A stretch of DNA of 64,000 nucleotides from Homalodisca vitripennis (Eukaryota; Arthropoda; Insecta; Hemiptera; Cicadellidae): contig NC_060209.1 of assembly GCF_021130785.1 (NCBI RefSeq), positions 20,235,501 to 20,299,500 of the forward strand, given 5' to 3'. The position numbers and the translations under genes were made by a program. Under the pieces are notes generated by a model. That model saw only the letters and a program-made list of their open reading frames with translations, was not told the DNA's origin and did no database searches. Shown here piece after piece: positions 10,488-23,480 of this stretch. How positions within the stretch are numbered: the first letter of the stretch is position 1; each line of letters begins with the position of its first letter.

Positions 10488-12911
10488 AGTACTGTTTGTG
10501 ATTCAATGTTTATTGAAAATTATACATACTGAAGTTTGACACTCATTGTATATGGCTATACTATAACTAATATATTAAGAAAATATTATTGCCAAATATA
10601 AAAATAACCATTAAAATAGTAATTGCGAAAACGTGAATCAGCAATATACAATAGGGTACTCGCTATATCTTTTATGTTGAGGAAAACGGCTCATCATATA
10701 CTAATTTTACAGGAGAAACGATCAAAGTTTTGTATAATTCTTGTAGATATAGTTATTAAATTTTTATTAGCGTTTATACGTAAACACTGTGAGCTTTCTA
10801 ATAATACTATATTTACTGCAATATTTGTTCCGCGGTGCGTGATTTTTCACGTGGTGTTCTGAAAAAAGTTCATTCCCAAACTTATAAATTACATATTCAC
10901 ATTAAAGTACGATAATAATTAATGACAATAGTATTAGATCTGCTGGATTTCTAAGAAACACTAGTTAATAGTAGATGTACACAATTTTCTTTAATCTAAA
11001 ACTTTACCTAAATGCTAATCTTATTTTTAACGGTATTTATATAAACAAAGTGCAGTGTAAGCTATTTGATTCCTGATAAATAACAGGTAAAATGTCAAAT
11101 GGTTCTGGTACTATAATATTAATTTGCTTTGATATAACATTCACTGCAGTTTGATATCAAGTTTCGTAACACTTGCTATTCTATCACGTTCATGCTTGTG
11201 TGGATGTAGAAGTCCATCTTAAACTAATCGAATGGAACTAGAAAGACTTTTTCAACATCAATAATACAAATGGACCGAAATAATTAAAGTATACATAGGA
11301 AAGTAATGATATATTGGGAAATTATTAACCACTATTGTTTAATTCAAGCGACGTCTACATGTGGGAAAATTGGAGGATTAAAAGAACATGTACAGCCCCT
11401 GTAGCTCTGGTGGAATTTTAATCCACTTGCCTCAGAGAACTCTCATGAGTAGTTGGTCCTGCGAGAAGCCAAAATGTTAGGACAAATTCACTAAGAACCC
11501 CGCGCACTGATGTAATACAATGTTTCAAATGTGTGCATAATGAAAGAAACATATAAAAAAAAAAACAAGAACAAACATAGAAATGAATATACTCGTAATT
11601 TTGTATGTCTAAATAACCATTTTCTTATTTCTCAAAAAGGAAATTGAGCAATGTTATTTATTGGTCGTTGTGTTGTAACTTGAAGTGCATAAAGGAAGAA
11701 ATATAGAAGTAGATTGTTATCACACAATTTTAATTTATTTTTACTCAGGTATATAAAATATATCCACTTCACTAAGCAATGTTCTGTTGTCTATTTATAG
11801 ACATAAAAAGTATTACAACTGACAAACCTCTTAAACAGTCATCGTTGAATTTGACAGAACCTTCTATAGCGTCTGAAATGCCAAGCTCCATTACCAATAT
11901 CCATGGTCACATATGCTAGCATATAGATAATTATAATTGCACCAAGATGGACGCCACAGTAGGACGGTCAGCCCGGTTCAAACAAAAGCCCCCCGCAGCT
12001 CAAGGAATGTCGACACTCAAACCCAGTTCATCGCCCTAAACTTTGGCCTTAGCCTTGATTTTGTAAGCTTCTTTACAATGACGTAATTAAATCAGCTGAG
12101 AGCCAGTCCAGCCTTTGTTTAACACACACACACAGGTTTAAATCATTTAAAATCATTCAACAAGTAGGCTATGACTGAACTAAACTACACCCATACACCA
12201 CTGTGTAGTTTACAATATGTGTGATAAAGTTTAGGATAGTGGTATATTTGTAATTTGCTGAGCTTTAGCGAAGCCTATCACTCCAGAGGTTGGGAAATGT
12301 AATTTGTATATATCTACCTAGATTGGCCTATACACTTGAAATGTTTTATGGACTTCATTTATATAAAGATAACATAGAGTTTTATGATGGTTGATTTTAC
12401 TCTATGGCATTTTTATGGTCGTATGTGAAACGCTTTACGCTGGTCTTATTGATAACGATGGTCGCAACGAAAAAACGTAAAAGAAATAAATGCATAAATA
12501 AATTGAGTACTGTCGTATGAAATTTTAACATATGACTTAGTAACACATGTAAATATAACTATAACCTAGAAACATTGCATGCAATTTTAGCGAAGCCTGT
12601 TAAGCGACACGTAGGTATATCGTAAATATCAGTGAAAATCTAGCAAGGATTGGTGTAAATGCCAATTAAGAGATATTACTTATCAATTTAAAAATTACAT
12701 TATAAATGTGGCGCAATGGATTTTTGATTCATTAAAATCATTAACTTCTCTGAAGACAAAAAGGATGAATTTGGTTCTTCTCTCCACGAGACATTACAGG
12801 CGGTTTAAAGAAGAAAATGTTGTAAAATTTGTAAACTAGCCAAAATGAAAGCGGTTGGAGATAAGCATGTGAATTTTTACAGTATAAATAAAGTTTGCTG
12901 TAGTAAACCTT
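10488..12911. other. AT-rich sequence, no gene seen
   Basis: Mostly AT-rich with no recognisable coding exon. Around 11395-11470 a stretch beginning with a TGTAGCTCTGGTGG-like A box could be another degenerate tRNA-derived repeat, but its B box is poor. A short (CA)n lies near 12123. Confidence 0.45.
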
Positions 12912-13045
12912 CCTCATCTGACGAAGAGGATAGATTCCAATCCTAGAAACGTTGTGTTATACCTTTTGAAACCATAACGATGGCAAATATCCGAGATCCT
13001 GTTATCCTGTCAAACCTTCCATCGTCAACAACACACCTTAAACAA
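12912..13045 (+). repeat. Solo arm of the GAGGAT fold-back family
   Basis: Matches the right arm of the 8.3-kb element throughout: the motif at 12918-12953 (with TCCTAGAAAC where others have TCCTCGAAAC), then ACCATAACGATGGCAAATAT, then the outer block CCTTCCATCGTCAA and a terminal TTAAACAAAG. No inverted partner is adjacent, so it is a solo arm. Confidence 0.85.
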
Positions 13046-13439
13046 AGAAAAAAATATAAATGTACTGTAACACTAACATTCTTATCTCCACATATATATT
13101 ACTAGTAATCAATAGAAATGCAAATAAGCAAAGACGAATCAGTTGCTGAAAGTTCTATACAATAATCATATAGAGTTTTTACAAAAAGTTTTATTAACCA
13201 TTCAGCATTTTAATTCTACATACACACTGTGCCAAATTCGCAAATATATGTACAGAATAATGTTTCACAGAAAATAAGAAACGTTAACTTTCACACATAC
13301 ATTTATTCTGTTCAACAAATCGCCCCTCTGACCCAGCATATACAAGAGTGGTATTACACTGGATAAACACACATGTATATACTATTTATTTAAAAACTAA
13401 TCTTGACGTAATAAAGTAAAGTAATTTTACAAGTCGAAG
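13046..13439. other. AT-rich spacer
   Basis: No gene or element end recognised between the solo fold-back arm and the non-LTR element. Confidence 0.5.
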
Positions 13440-16400
13440 TTAGAGCTAAGAAGCCCTCTCTAACATCTAACCTGGGGTCCAACGGCTAAAAGGTGACTTC
13501 GAGCCACCAGCAGCGGCCGGGCAGGCAGGCTGTTTGCAAGGACTGGATCGCTCAGCGTTCACCCATCCGAGCTGCAGCCACGCTCGACGTTGCTTGATCC
13601 GGTTATCTTGTAATATCCGTTGTACCCGCTGTACTGTTCTATTTACGATATCTTATTGAGACGGAGCTTCTAATATCATGTGGATAACCTGTATCAAAGC
13701 ATTAGGTACTATAAAAGCACTTCACTTCAATTACATCGATGAAATTCGTGAGCGTTTAGACAAACGCGAGAAAAAACTAGAAAGTGATCTTATTACAAAA
13801 TACGTCAACGACACTCCAACTATTCTCAAAAAACTAGTTTCCTCCAACGGCCAAGCAGAATACTAACTGCGACAAATATAATACCATGAAATATCTACCA
13901 GCTAACTGGAGTTTCCTCATAACTTTGCAGTGTTAGACGTGACCGATCTGTATTCACCGTTTCAAGCTTAGTGGTGGAGGGGCACTAGGCCTAATTGCTG
14001 CTGAACAACGTGTTATAACCCATGAAATTGTTCACCCTACTAAGCTCGCTTTGGTCACAGGGTCCTTATAGCTGATCGATGGTAACTACATTTCACCTTC
14101 TTCACCACTTCAGGTATATCTTGACTTCACTTGTCTCATGGAAGATGTGACATCCTTTTGAACTCATTCACATTCTTGGGTTTTCAACATCTCGCCCCCC
14201 TCTTGGCGGGTGGATCAACTGTGATCTGAAAACTCTTTAAATGCTCTTTTCAATAAGAGTGCCATGTTAAATTCAACTCAGGCCAACAGCATTTGTAAGA
14301 GCAGAGGTGTACTGTTGTACCTCAATTTCACTTCATCTGTTGAAGCCTTAATCCAACATAAACAAAGTACACTGGTTGTAGAAGATGTTCACCATCAAGC
14401 TCCATCAAAGCACAAGTTTTTCATCACCCCCCTGGAGTGCAATCTTCAAAAGTTATATTGCGACCTTTCTTCTATAGATCTCAATGCTATGGCTTATAAA
14501 AGTATCAACTTGATCTTTGACCACTTATTGTAGAATTCACCTTTGAAGAGGAGTGGCACTGGAAACTTCCCCATTTGGTTCACAACTCAACTTAGGGAGC
14601 TTGTAATACAAAAGAAGATCTTGCACAAAGCCTATAAGATTTCGCTGAATGATAGTGGTTATTATCGTTTCTCAATAATTAGAATGCGTTGCAAGGTACT
14701 TATTAGGGAGTGCTACAGAAATTACTCTCCAAGGACGTAGCCAGCGAGGTGGTCCAAGGGGTTCGGACCCCCCCAAATTTTCAGAATTTACTGATAGATC
14801 GTTCTCAACATTGAAACGGGCCAAGAACTTTTTAAGGAACAAAATGGGGAATGAGCGGTTGACTGCACTTGTCTTACTTTCAGTCCACTACATGAAAATA
14901 TCAGTAATTTTGACCCCACCCCCCAAATTTTTCCTGGCTACGTTCTTGCATCTCCCTCTTAGAAGAGGTTCTTCCTATGAATACCAATGACTTCTGGACC
15001 AGTGTGAAGACCTTGAGGCGTGGTCAAGACTCCTCACCAGCTTCTGTCTCATACGATGGAGTATCTTCTACTGATGACACTTCAGCAGCTGATTCCTTTT
15101 CATCAGTATTTGAAGAGATAATACTGATATCCATGATGTTCATGTAACACAAACTGCTCACTGCTTATTGTCGCATCTCTTAGATTACGCAAGGCTATCA
15201 AAGACGGACGAGTCCAAGAGTTGTGGACCGGATTCTATCCCTCCAGCTACTGTGAAATACTGCTGTCAGCTGATAGAATATCCTCTCACTAGGCTATTCA
15301 ACACGTCTTTATCAGATGGTATATTTCCAAATGTCCTTAAAAGAAGTTTCATTGTTTCTATTCACAAAAAGGGTCCAGTTAACGATGTAAAGAATTACCG
15401 TCCTATTGTTAAATTTCAGTTATCGCCAAACTATTCGAAAAGGTCTTCATCAATAGGACACATTTCTCCTTTCCCGTCACATTACTTTCCGTCAGCATGG
15501 ATTTATGTTGGGACGTTTTTCAGCCTCAAACTTATTGACCTTCCAGTCTAACTTATTTTATGTCTTCGTTAGCGCTTCCAGGTCGATGCTATCAAACTTG
15601 ATTTTGCCAAGGCTTTTGATCATGTCAGTCATACGCTGTTTTTAAGAAAGCTCGAAACATTTGGGTTTTGCTGGCAAACTGTTCGACTGATTCTCAAGTT
15701 TTTTGCATTGTAAAACACTACAAGTTCGCTTTAATTAAGCTCTCCCTCGGTCATTTGAAGCCACATCTGGGGTTACGCAAGGCTCCGTATTGGGTCTTCA
15801 TTGGTTCAATAACTTCATTAATGATGTCACAAACGAACTGCGTTGCAAGTACTTACTTTTTACTGACTGCATCAACCTTTATCAGAAATTGTCTTGTCTA
15901 GTGACTGCAGCCTTCTTCAAGTTGGACTGGATTGTATTATGGAATGGTGTGGTTCTAACTGGATGTCCCTGAATACAGACAAATGCCTATGCATTACATT
16001 CCATCTCGATATTAACCCTTATCAGTGCGAATATACCATCGGTTATACTATCAAGTAAGCATCAGAGTTAGGGAGCTAGGTGTAATATTTTTTAATCTCT
16101 GAATTGGGAACGTCAAGATTATGCTTCCTGCGCCAGAACACCGCGCATGCTTGCAATACATCGCCTCCATAGAACATTCAACAGCACCCGTTCTCTTAAG
16201 CTGCTCTACCGTTCGTTCGTCAGAACTTATCTTGTCATCTGGGCTCCTCATCAGGGCCATTTGCATTTGGAGTGCCTGCTGGAACAAGATCATGTGATCT
16301 TTGCAAGACCTGTCGACGTGACTAACTGCGCCAAGAACAGTCGAATTCTATCTTCAAGGATCTGCACCTTTTTCACGGGAGAAGTCTTTCAAGAATCGTC

Positions 16401-16835
16401 TACTAACCCCCTATCATCAAATACATTAAGACGCGTACATCCACATGCAGGCACTGCATGCTCTAATAATCATTCCCCACTATTAATTGTTAATGGACCC
16501 TCATGTGTTGTTATTCTTGTTATTGCTTTCATAGTTATTGCAAAACTATACCCTTATTATGATTTGTTGTTAATTTATTAATATTTACAGTTATTATTGT
16601 TTTGTTGCTGTTGTAAATGTTTGCCTTGTATTTTGTAATGTCTATCCATGTTAAATTCTCATAGTCTATAGTGATTACTAGAGTATTGTAATTGAAATAC
16701 AATTGTGTATTGCATGGGCATTGTTATTATTATTTGATATATTTTGGTTGTTTTTTATAACTTATTATTTCACATAACATTATTCATGTATTGAATTGGC
16801 AGATGCTGTTGGAATAAAGAATAAAGCTTAAAAGC
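13440..16835 (+). pseudogene. Non-LTR retrotransposon (APE-RT, Jockey/CR1-like), nearly full length but decayed
   Basis: Successive frames on the plus strand give an APE endonuclease remnant at about 13.87-14.53 kb (RDRSVFTVSS, then SGGGALG, VYLDFTCLMEDV, SRGVLLYLNF, VVEDVHH). A linker follows (about 14.54-14.73 kb), then RT from about 15.17 kb: KSCGPDSIPPATVKYC, FIVSIHKKGPVNDVKNYRPI, IKLDFAKAFDHVSH. A catalytic-box remnant reads LLFTDCINLYQ where active enzymes have an ADD, followed by NTDKCLCITF. Many frameshifts and stops are present, and a hAT MITE is inserted at 14730-14948. GC-rich leader sequence at about 13.44-13.62 kb may be the 5' UTR. The 3' end is placed near the GGAATAAAGAATAAAGCTT tract at about 16.83 kb. 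It is not capable of retrotransposition. Confidence 0.88.
14730..14948 (+). mobile_element. hAT-type MITE inserted in the non-LTR element
   Basis: Starts CAAGGACGTAGCCAG and ends TGGCTACGTTCTTG, which are inverted repeats. Internal blocks GGTCCAAGGGGTTCGGACC and AAGAACTTTTTAAGGAACA are shared with the copies at 24.7 kb (inverted) and 50.8 kb. Flanking 8-mers here have diverged and do not give a clean duplication. The insertion splits the linker between endonuclease and RT, so it is younger than the host element. Confidence 0.85.
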
Positions 16836-17834
16836 ACCTTAACTGACTTAGACTCATCAATCCACTTGTATTATGGAAACTCTTAACCGGAAAACATTTC
16901 GCGGTTTGCAAAGGGAGTTAGCGGAAATCAGCAGTTGGATTGCAAAATTTACGAAACTGTTTCTCATTGAACTCTAATGTCTCAACTGTTGTTAGAATTC
17001 AATATGTTACATCCACCTCCCCAGTGGCCAATAGTTTTGTAATTTTTGGCAAAAGATTTGAGGTTTTATGTCTTTCAATAATTACATTTCCAAACTTTTA
17101 AGCAATTATTTTAGGGAACAATGTAATCTACATTTGTTCCGAGGCTATAGAGATTTCGTGATTAGTAACGAGCAAGTTTCTTTGGATTTTATCCTATACT
17201 CTTAAACGAGGTAAACATTACTTAAAATGGATATCTCAGTGAACTGGAGGGATTCTTGCCTACAGTATTGTAATAAGGGGGGTTTCCAGAATAAAAGTCG
17301 GTCAACGCAATCCTATATACACGTGAGATCAATGATAAACTTAAAATTTACATAATCTATTGTGTACACTGACAAATTGTTTAGTTGTACTTTAAAGCTT
17401 AAATGCAACTATGTATTTGTGTCACCGAGTTTCATACAAGTTGTTTTCCAATTAACACTACACAAAATTCATATTTAATTGTCAAATGTAACGTCCATTG
17501 GCATTGCTAGTATTCAACCTAGCCTCACCAAAGAATGAACTTCCTGCTAACGCAAGACGACATAACCAATCAATTTGCTTCCCAAGCACGCTGTTCATCA
17601 TGAGTACCTGCTTTGACTACGACTAATTGCATACATCCAGACAAACATTTAATTAGATGTTTGACTACAGTATACAAGCCCACTCGTAGCAGGACCTGCG
17701 CTGCCATCCAGGACCAGGGGTGGACGCTACATCCTGCGGCTACCTGCTGATAAGCGAGCTCCATTACACCAGTGACACACACTTAACCCCCATTAGGCCG
17801 CTCCCTGGTCGCAAATACCCACACCCTTTGTCTC
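16836..17834. other. AT-rich sequence, no gene seen
   Basis: No coding exon or element end recognised. Short frames at 17570-17980 overlap the start of the satellite and lack recognisable domains. Confidence 0.45.
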
Positions 17835-19440
17835 ACCGCCCTCCGGAATGTGGAGCTATTGTCTTGTCGTGCCGTGAGAGAATCTCGCCACCACCAAGGA
17901 AGCAACCCCCCGCACATTCTCTGATCCGTACCGCGACATTCTTCAACGACTTGTCATCAAATATTCTTCTTGGGATGTAAGACAAACCGTACCAATGGTA
18001 GAGATCTTATTGCCCTTCGGAATGTGAGGCTGTTGTCTTATCATGCTGTGAGAGATTCTTACCACCAAGGAAGCAACCCCCCGCACATTCTCTGATCCGT
18101 ACCGCGACATCCTGCAACACAGCTATTCATCAAACATTCTCTCTGGAATGTAAAAAAACCGTACCAATAATAGAGATCTTATTGCCTTTCGTAAGCTGTT
18201 GTCTTGTGCTGTGAACGACTCTTACCACCAAGGAAGCAGCTCTCACATTCTCTGACCCGCACCGCGACATCCTGCAACGGCTATTCTTCAAACATTCTCT
18301 CTGGAATGTACCAACGGTACAGCTCTTAATGCTCTTCAGAATGTGAGGCTGTTGTCTTATCATATTGTGAGAGATACTTACAACCAAAGAAGTAGTCTCC
18401 CGCACATTCTCTGATCTGTACCGCGACATCCTTCAACGCCTAGTCTTCAAACATTCTTGCTGGAATGTAACAACAAACCGTACCAACGATAGAGATCTTA
18501 ATGCCCTTCGCAATGTGAGGCTGTTGTCTTATCATGCTGTGAAAGATTCTTACCACCAAGGAAGCAAGCCTCCCACATTCTCTGATCCGTACTGCGACAT
18601 CCTGCAATGACTATTCAACAAACATTATCTCTGGAATGTAAGACAAACCATAACAACGGTAGAAATCTTAATACCTTTCGGAATTTGAAACTGTTGTCTT
18701 GTGCTGTGAAAGATTCTTACCAACCAAGGAAGCAACCACCCGCACATTCCCTGATCCGTAGCGCGACATTCTTCAACGACTTGTCATCAAACATTCTCTC
18801 TAGAATGTAAAACAAGTCGTACCAACGGTAGAAATCTTAATACCCTTCGGAATGTAAGGCTGTTGTCTTTTGCTGTGAGAGATTCTTATCGCCGAGGAAC
18901 AGCCCCCGCACATTTTTCGATCAGTACAGTGATATCTTGCAACGGCTATTCATCAAACATTCTTTCTGGGATGTAAGACAAACCGTACCAATAGTAAAGA
19001 TCGTAATGCCCTTTGGAATGTAAGGCTGTTGTCTTATCATGCTGTAAGAGATCCTTACCACCAAGTAAGCAGCCTCCGACATTCTCTAATCCGTACGGCG
19101 ACATCCTGCAACGGCTATTCATCAAACATTCTTTCTGGGATGTAAGACAGACCGTACCAATGGTAGAGAACTTAATGTTCTTCGGAATGTGAGGCTGTTG
19201 TCTTATCATGCTGTTAGAGATTCTTACCACCAAAGAAGCAGCTCCCATATTCTCTGATCCGTACTGCAACATCCTTTAATGACTATTCAACAAACAATAT
19301 CTCTGGAATGTATGACAAACCATAACAACGATAGAGACCTTATTGCCCTTCGGAATGTAAGGCTGTTGTCTAATCATGCTGTGAGAGAATCTCACCATCA
19401 AGAAAGCAACTTGTCGCACATTCTCTGGTTCGTACTATAA
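17835..19440. repeat. ~170-bp satellite array, about 9-10 units
   Basis: The anchor ACCAAYGGTA-type site recurs at about 17991, 18163, 18310, 18482, 18652, 18821, 18987, 19156 and 19324. Spacing is 166-172 bp with one shortened unit of about 147 bp. Each unit contains a GGAATGTGAGGCTGTTGTCT block, a GAGAGATTCTTACCACCAAG block and a CACATTCTCTGATCCGTAC block. Units are roughly 80-90% similar by eye and carry indels, so the array is older than the 126-bp one. Minus-strand frames inside it are by-products of the repeat. Confidence 0.93.
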
Positions 19441-21639
19441 CTATATTCTTCATCGGTATGTTATGTTGCAATAATTTTTGACCAGATGTTAAATTCAGCG
19501 CTGAAATCCAGTATACCTACAAAATTAAATGCGTTTTTAAGACGTACTAGTAACTAAAAATATAGCCTTCCCGTTGCCTTCGTGGATACAAATCTCTGAG
19601 CAACAATTTACCAGTTAAATTCCCGGATAAAGGAGGTTTAAAAAGATTAACGATGAACGAAAAAAAATTATTTCGAAGTCGGAATAGCTTCATGCTGAAG
19701 CATACAAGAGAGTAAGGACAAAAACAACCTAGATACAAAACCATCCAACGCATCCCTCCAACTTTACATGGACTTATCAAGTTATCTTTATCAACTGGGA
19801 TGCTCATTTAATAACAAGAAGAACAATAATTGTTATTTGTTATTGCTATAAGTTATTCAATGCCGATACCACAACAGTTTTGAATGTGAAACTGAATTTT
19901 AAATAAACTAAAAAGTAATAAAATGAATACACAAATGTAAAACAATATGAAGTCAGTACCTTATAAATATTATTAAAAAAGATTATAATTCCATATTAGA
20001 GATGTAGCCTCGAAAAGTGTTTCATAAATACGTATGTAATTATATTAACCTTTTAACACTTTTTAAACTTTTTATTTTCGTACAATTACCATTTCGAATT
20101 CTGGGAATTCATCTTCAGGTACTAAGGTTAAGTTAACTTATGAAAAAAATATATACGTATTATAATTCCCTTGGAACATTGATTATGTATTCTTAATCCA
20201 ATAACAATAATGTTGCCATTTAATTAGTTCCCTAGTAAAGTTTGCTTTACATTTACCTCTCTTTACGATCTGTACTTTTATAGAGGGCTTAACCTCTTAC
20301 ATACGTATCATACGGCACTCATCTGTTCATTGTAGCTACATTTACGGTGTACTTATCGATATCCAGCTGTTGCATTCACTTTAATATTATGATGTGATGT
20401 ACTAAACCAGATGGTCGTTCCACAGGTTTTATTGCATCGGTTTTTACTCACTTTTGTGTTAAAAAACAATATTTTAGGTAGATTTTTAATACAAAATCAA
20501 CCTATTGCAAACTGTGACTGTCCCAAAAAGCCTAAGCAAGTTGTAACTTGTTGCAATGATTTTATAAATGAGTTAATTTGCCAGCTCGTTCAATTATGAT
20601 GACGGTTAAAACTTAAAAACTTACAATCCGTTATTTATACAGACAGAGGAAGAAATGACAAGTGTTCAGGAATGCCTACAAAGTTTCCTAAACTTTATTA
20701 GGAATATTTTCGTATCTCGAAAAGGCTTTTGTGATATTAAGTGCATGTAAATCCTATGAGAATATATTATAATATGTTAGCTGTCACAAAAATATCTACA
20801 TACTTATTCCTACTGAGCCAGCAGGACAATAAAATTATATTTTCTTGTTCTTGTCAATAATATTTTATATGTTCTTGCGTGCTAATCTATTTTAGTTTAC
20901 AAGTTTTCTTATTTATTTTACGTTTTTATATAATTTTTTATTTATTATTCAGCCTCTCTAACAATTATTTTTACCTAACAACTAAAATACATTTTCATGC
21001 ACAGGTGGTATGTGTTATAAGCGCACAAGGAAATAATGTTATAACAGTAAAATGACTAAAAATAATGGCACTACCTTAAAAATAAATTCTAGTTCAAATA
21101 TTTTTGTATTCTTTCAAACACCATATTTGGTATAGTTTAACTGTTGTTTAATTTTAAAGTGAAAACACATAATCTTAGATTGATTTATTCATCTTTACCT
21201 ATCCCTATATCGAAGAGCCAGAGCTTGTGTTATATGGGTTAATAGGCGTGGGCCCCAGCCGGTTAATATAAACTGACATCGCCCGTTAACTGTTTAGTCC
21301 TACGCTGCATCTATTTGTGACATGGAAGTGCGCAGGTGTATCCACTAGCCACCTCTCTACTTGTGTGCTGCGGCCACGCGTTGCCTCCCCCCTCCCGCAT
21401 ACCTGCATATCATCCACATAATTAGTACATTATACTACATAAATAAGTACGAGTGTTTACAACTGCAACGAGGCAACATTCCGATTGCTTGCACCTACTG
21501 GTCACGTGACCAAGAGGCTGGGCGACTCTCGAAGTTCTTAACTCACCTTGAAGGATGATCCCTTACAGTAAATCTATGAATGATCAGAAATGCAAATATA
21601 GTTCATGTATTACATCAAACCATCGGTTCTTCAACATTG
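19441..21639. other. AT-rich sequence, no gene seen
   Basis: About 2.2 kb, mostly very AT-rich, with a slightly more GC-rich patch at about 21.2-21.5 kb containing the palindrome TCACGTGA. I recognise no exon. Frames at 19547-19807 (minus), 20411-20599 and 21361-21558 (plus) are short and match nothing I know. Confidence 0.45.
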
Positions 21640-22357
21640 CCAGCTGAGACAATCCTGATAGTGTGAATGATTTGTGGTATCCTTGCTCTGCGGAATCTTG
21701 CAAAATATTGTACTGAAAAAACTATAAAAATGGTCTATTGTGGGCTAGTATGCCCACACTTTCCTTATGGAGTGAGATTGTGGGGTGGCTGCGCAAAATA
21801 CACATTTGAAAGAGCCTTTTGGCTACTAAAGAAGGCAGTCAGAATCATTGCAAATGTAAAATTTAGAGAGTCTTGTAGAGATACCTTCAAGAGTTTGGGA
21901 TTACTGACTTTGCCCTGCCTCTATATCCTGGAGGTGGCCCTGTATTGTAGATACAAATGCGATTTGACACAAGGTAGTGACGTCCATGGATATAATACGA
22001 GGGGAAGGGACAACCTGAGAGTTCAGTCTCACAAAACGATGGCTTATGGACAACTTCCACCTCAGGTTGGTGTAAAAGTGATCAACAGACTCCCGGAGTG
22101 CATCAAGGAATTGGCAACAAGGAACGTTTCAAAGCTCGATTAAGAGATCTTTTAGTGTCGAATGCGTTTTATTCCCTTGATGAGTTCATGACAAATCGTT
22201 GAGAACAATAAAACTATTTTGTTAACTCTGTTTCCGAAACGAATGAAATTTTTATGTTGACGATTATAAAAATATGTTTTAATTAATGTAACATTGGTCA
22301 AAATTGATGTTTTAAACTTAAAAAATTGTCTAAAGCATTAAATAAAATTTGAATTTA
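21640..22357 (+). pseudogene. 5'-truncated non-LTR retrotransposon, RT C-terminal fragment
   Basis: A frame from about 21667 encodes the C-terminal thumb region common to Jockey-like RTs: GVRLWGGCAKYTFERAFWLL, then KKAVRIIANVKFRESCRDTF, then LLTLPCLYILEVALYCR. A frameshift near 22135 moves the continuation (ARLRDLLVSNAFYSLDEFM) into the next frame, ending at about 22200. The remainder to about 22357 is 3' UTR finishing in TAAATAAAATTTGAATT. The catalytic palm is absent, as is typical of 5' truncation. Confidence 0.85.
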
Positions 22358-23109
22358 GTAATACACTGCAAACCCAAATGGCCAACTACACGAAATTCAG
22401 AATTAAGATTTCCGACTGAAGAAACTATTTAAAAGGATCGTATGTTCATGGGAACTGTGGAACATGGTTACCAAATAAAATCAAAATGCTCATCGCCAAG
22501 AGAAAGTCCACATTCCCGTCGGCATGTCAAAATATTTATAAGTAAAAAGATTGTGATTTTTTATTATTTCAATAAAAGTCCCAATCTGTATAACATTTCA
22601 GTATTTAAGTCATTCCTGATTATAGGTACCTAATATTACTTTGAATACTACTATTTCTAATTATTCATGGATATTCAAATATACTTAGGATTGATAAAAC
22701 AACAATGCTGTATCTGAGCTGAAAAACAAATGTTGGTTTAGAAGAATACATAATAATCCCGTTACATAAAGTATTTAACGTATCCACAAATGTTTGTTGT
22801 ATATCATGTAGATAAACAGTACCGGAACTCATGCATCCATTTATCTTAGCCTATTCTTTTCGTTCAGAAACAACTATCCTTTTCTGTAAAAATTCATTTA
22901 GTGGAGGTGATTCGAAGGGGATGAACACGTAATTCTCTACATTTTAAAAATACAGGCAACAATATAAAGTTTCCGTTGCAAAAAGTACACTTTTTTATAG
23001 ATTTAAATGTTAATAATTGTTTTTGGTAATTTTTCATTCAACTCAATCCAGCTATAATCAACAAAAACTTTAACCAGGCCATACATTTTTAAAAACTGAA
23101 TTTATTTCT
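22358..23109. other. AT-rich sequence, no gene seen
   Basis: No recognisable exon, RNA gene or element end. A 63-codon plus frame (22442-22633) is unremarkable. Confidence 0.45.
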
Positions 23110-23480
23110 TACTTAGAGCATGGAACTAGTATTATTTTGACGTCGACTGTACGCACGGAGATGAGCAGAGACTGCGTGCCGCCCGACGCCATCTTGAAAC
23201 CAATTCCATGAGCTCATTAGGATTCGACATCTGACCTGTGTACATAACCTCTCTAGGCAGATGCGCGCGCCGCCATGTTGTGACGTAAGAGCCACCTGTT
23301 CAACGCACATCTCATCTGTTTGATCTGTTAGGCAATCTTCTTTTCTCTTGGCAGCGCAGCGCCGCGCCCCACCTTCGTAAAGTGGCTGCTGCCGGATTTC
23401 TTACTCTTTGCTTGCCTGGTTATCGTCACCCAGTTGTTAGCTTAACCTCTTGTTGGCGTACCACTATCCGTGCATTATCT
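23110..23480. promoter_or_regulatory. GC- and CpG-rich island, possible promoter region
   Basis: This stretch is markedly richer in G, C and CpG than its flanks. It contains TGACGTC- and TGACGTAA-type CRE-like sites, a GCGCGCGCC run near 23264 and a GCAGCGCAGCGCCGCGCC run near 23352. There is no open frame of interest. CpG-rich unique islands in AT-rich insect DNA often mark promoters or first exons, but no TATA box, initiator or splice donor ties this one to a gene. Confidence 0.3.

Noticed and set aside
10297..10506. 69-codon minus-strand protein
   Set aside because: Antisense of the tRNA-like sequence and AT-rich flank.
18130..19272. Minus-strand proteins with similar sequence in tandem
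   Set aside because: They are frames within the ~170-bp satellite and are not conserved between units.
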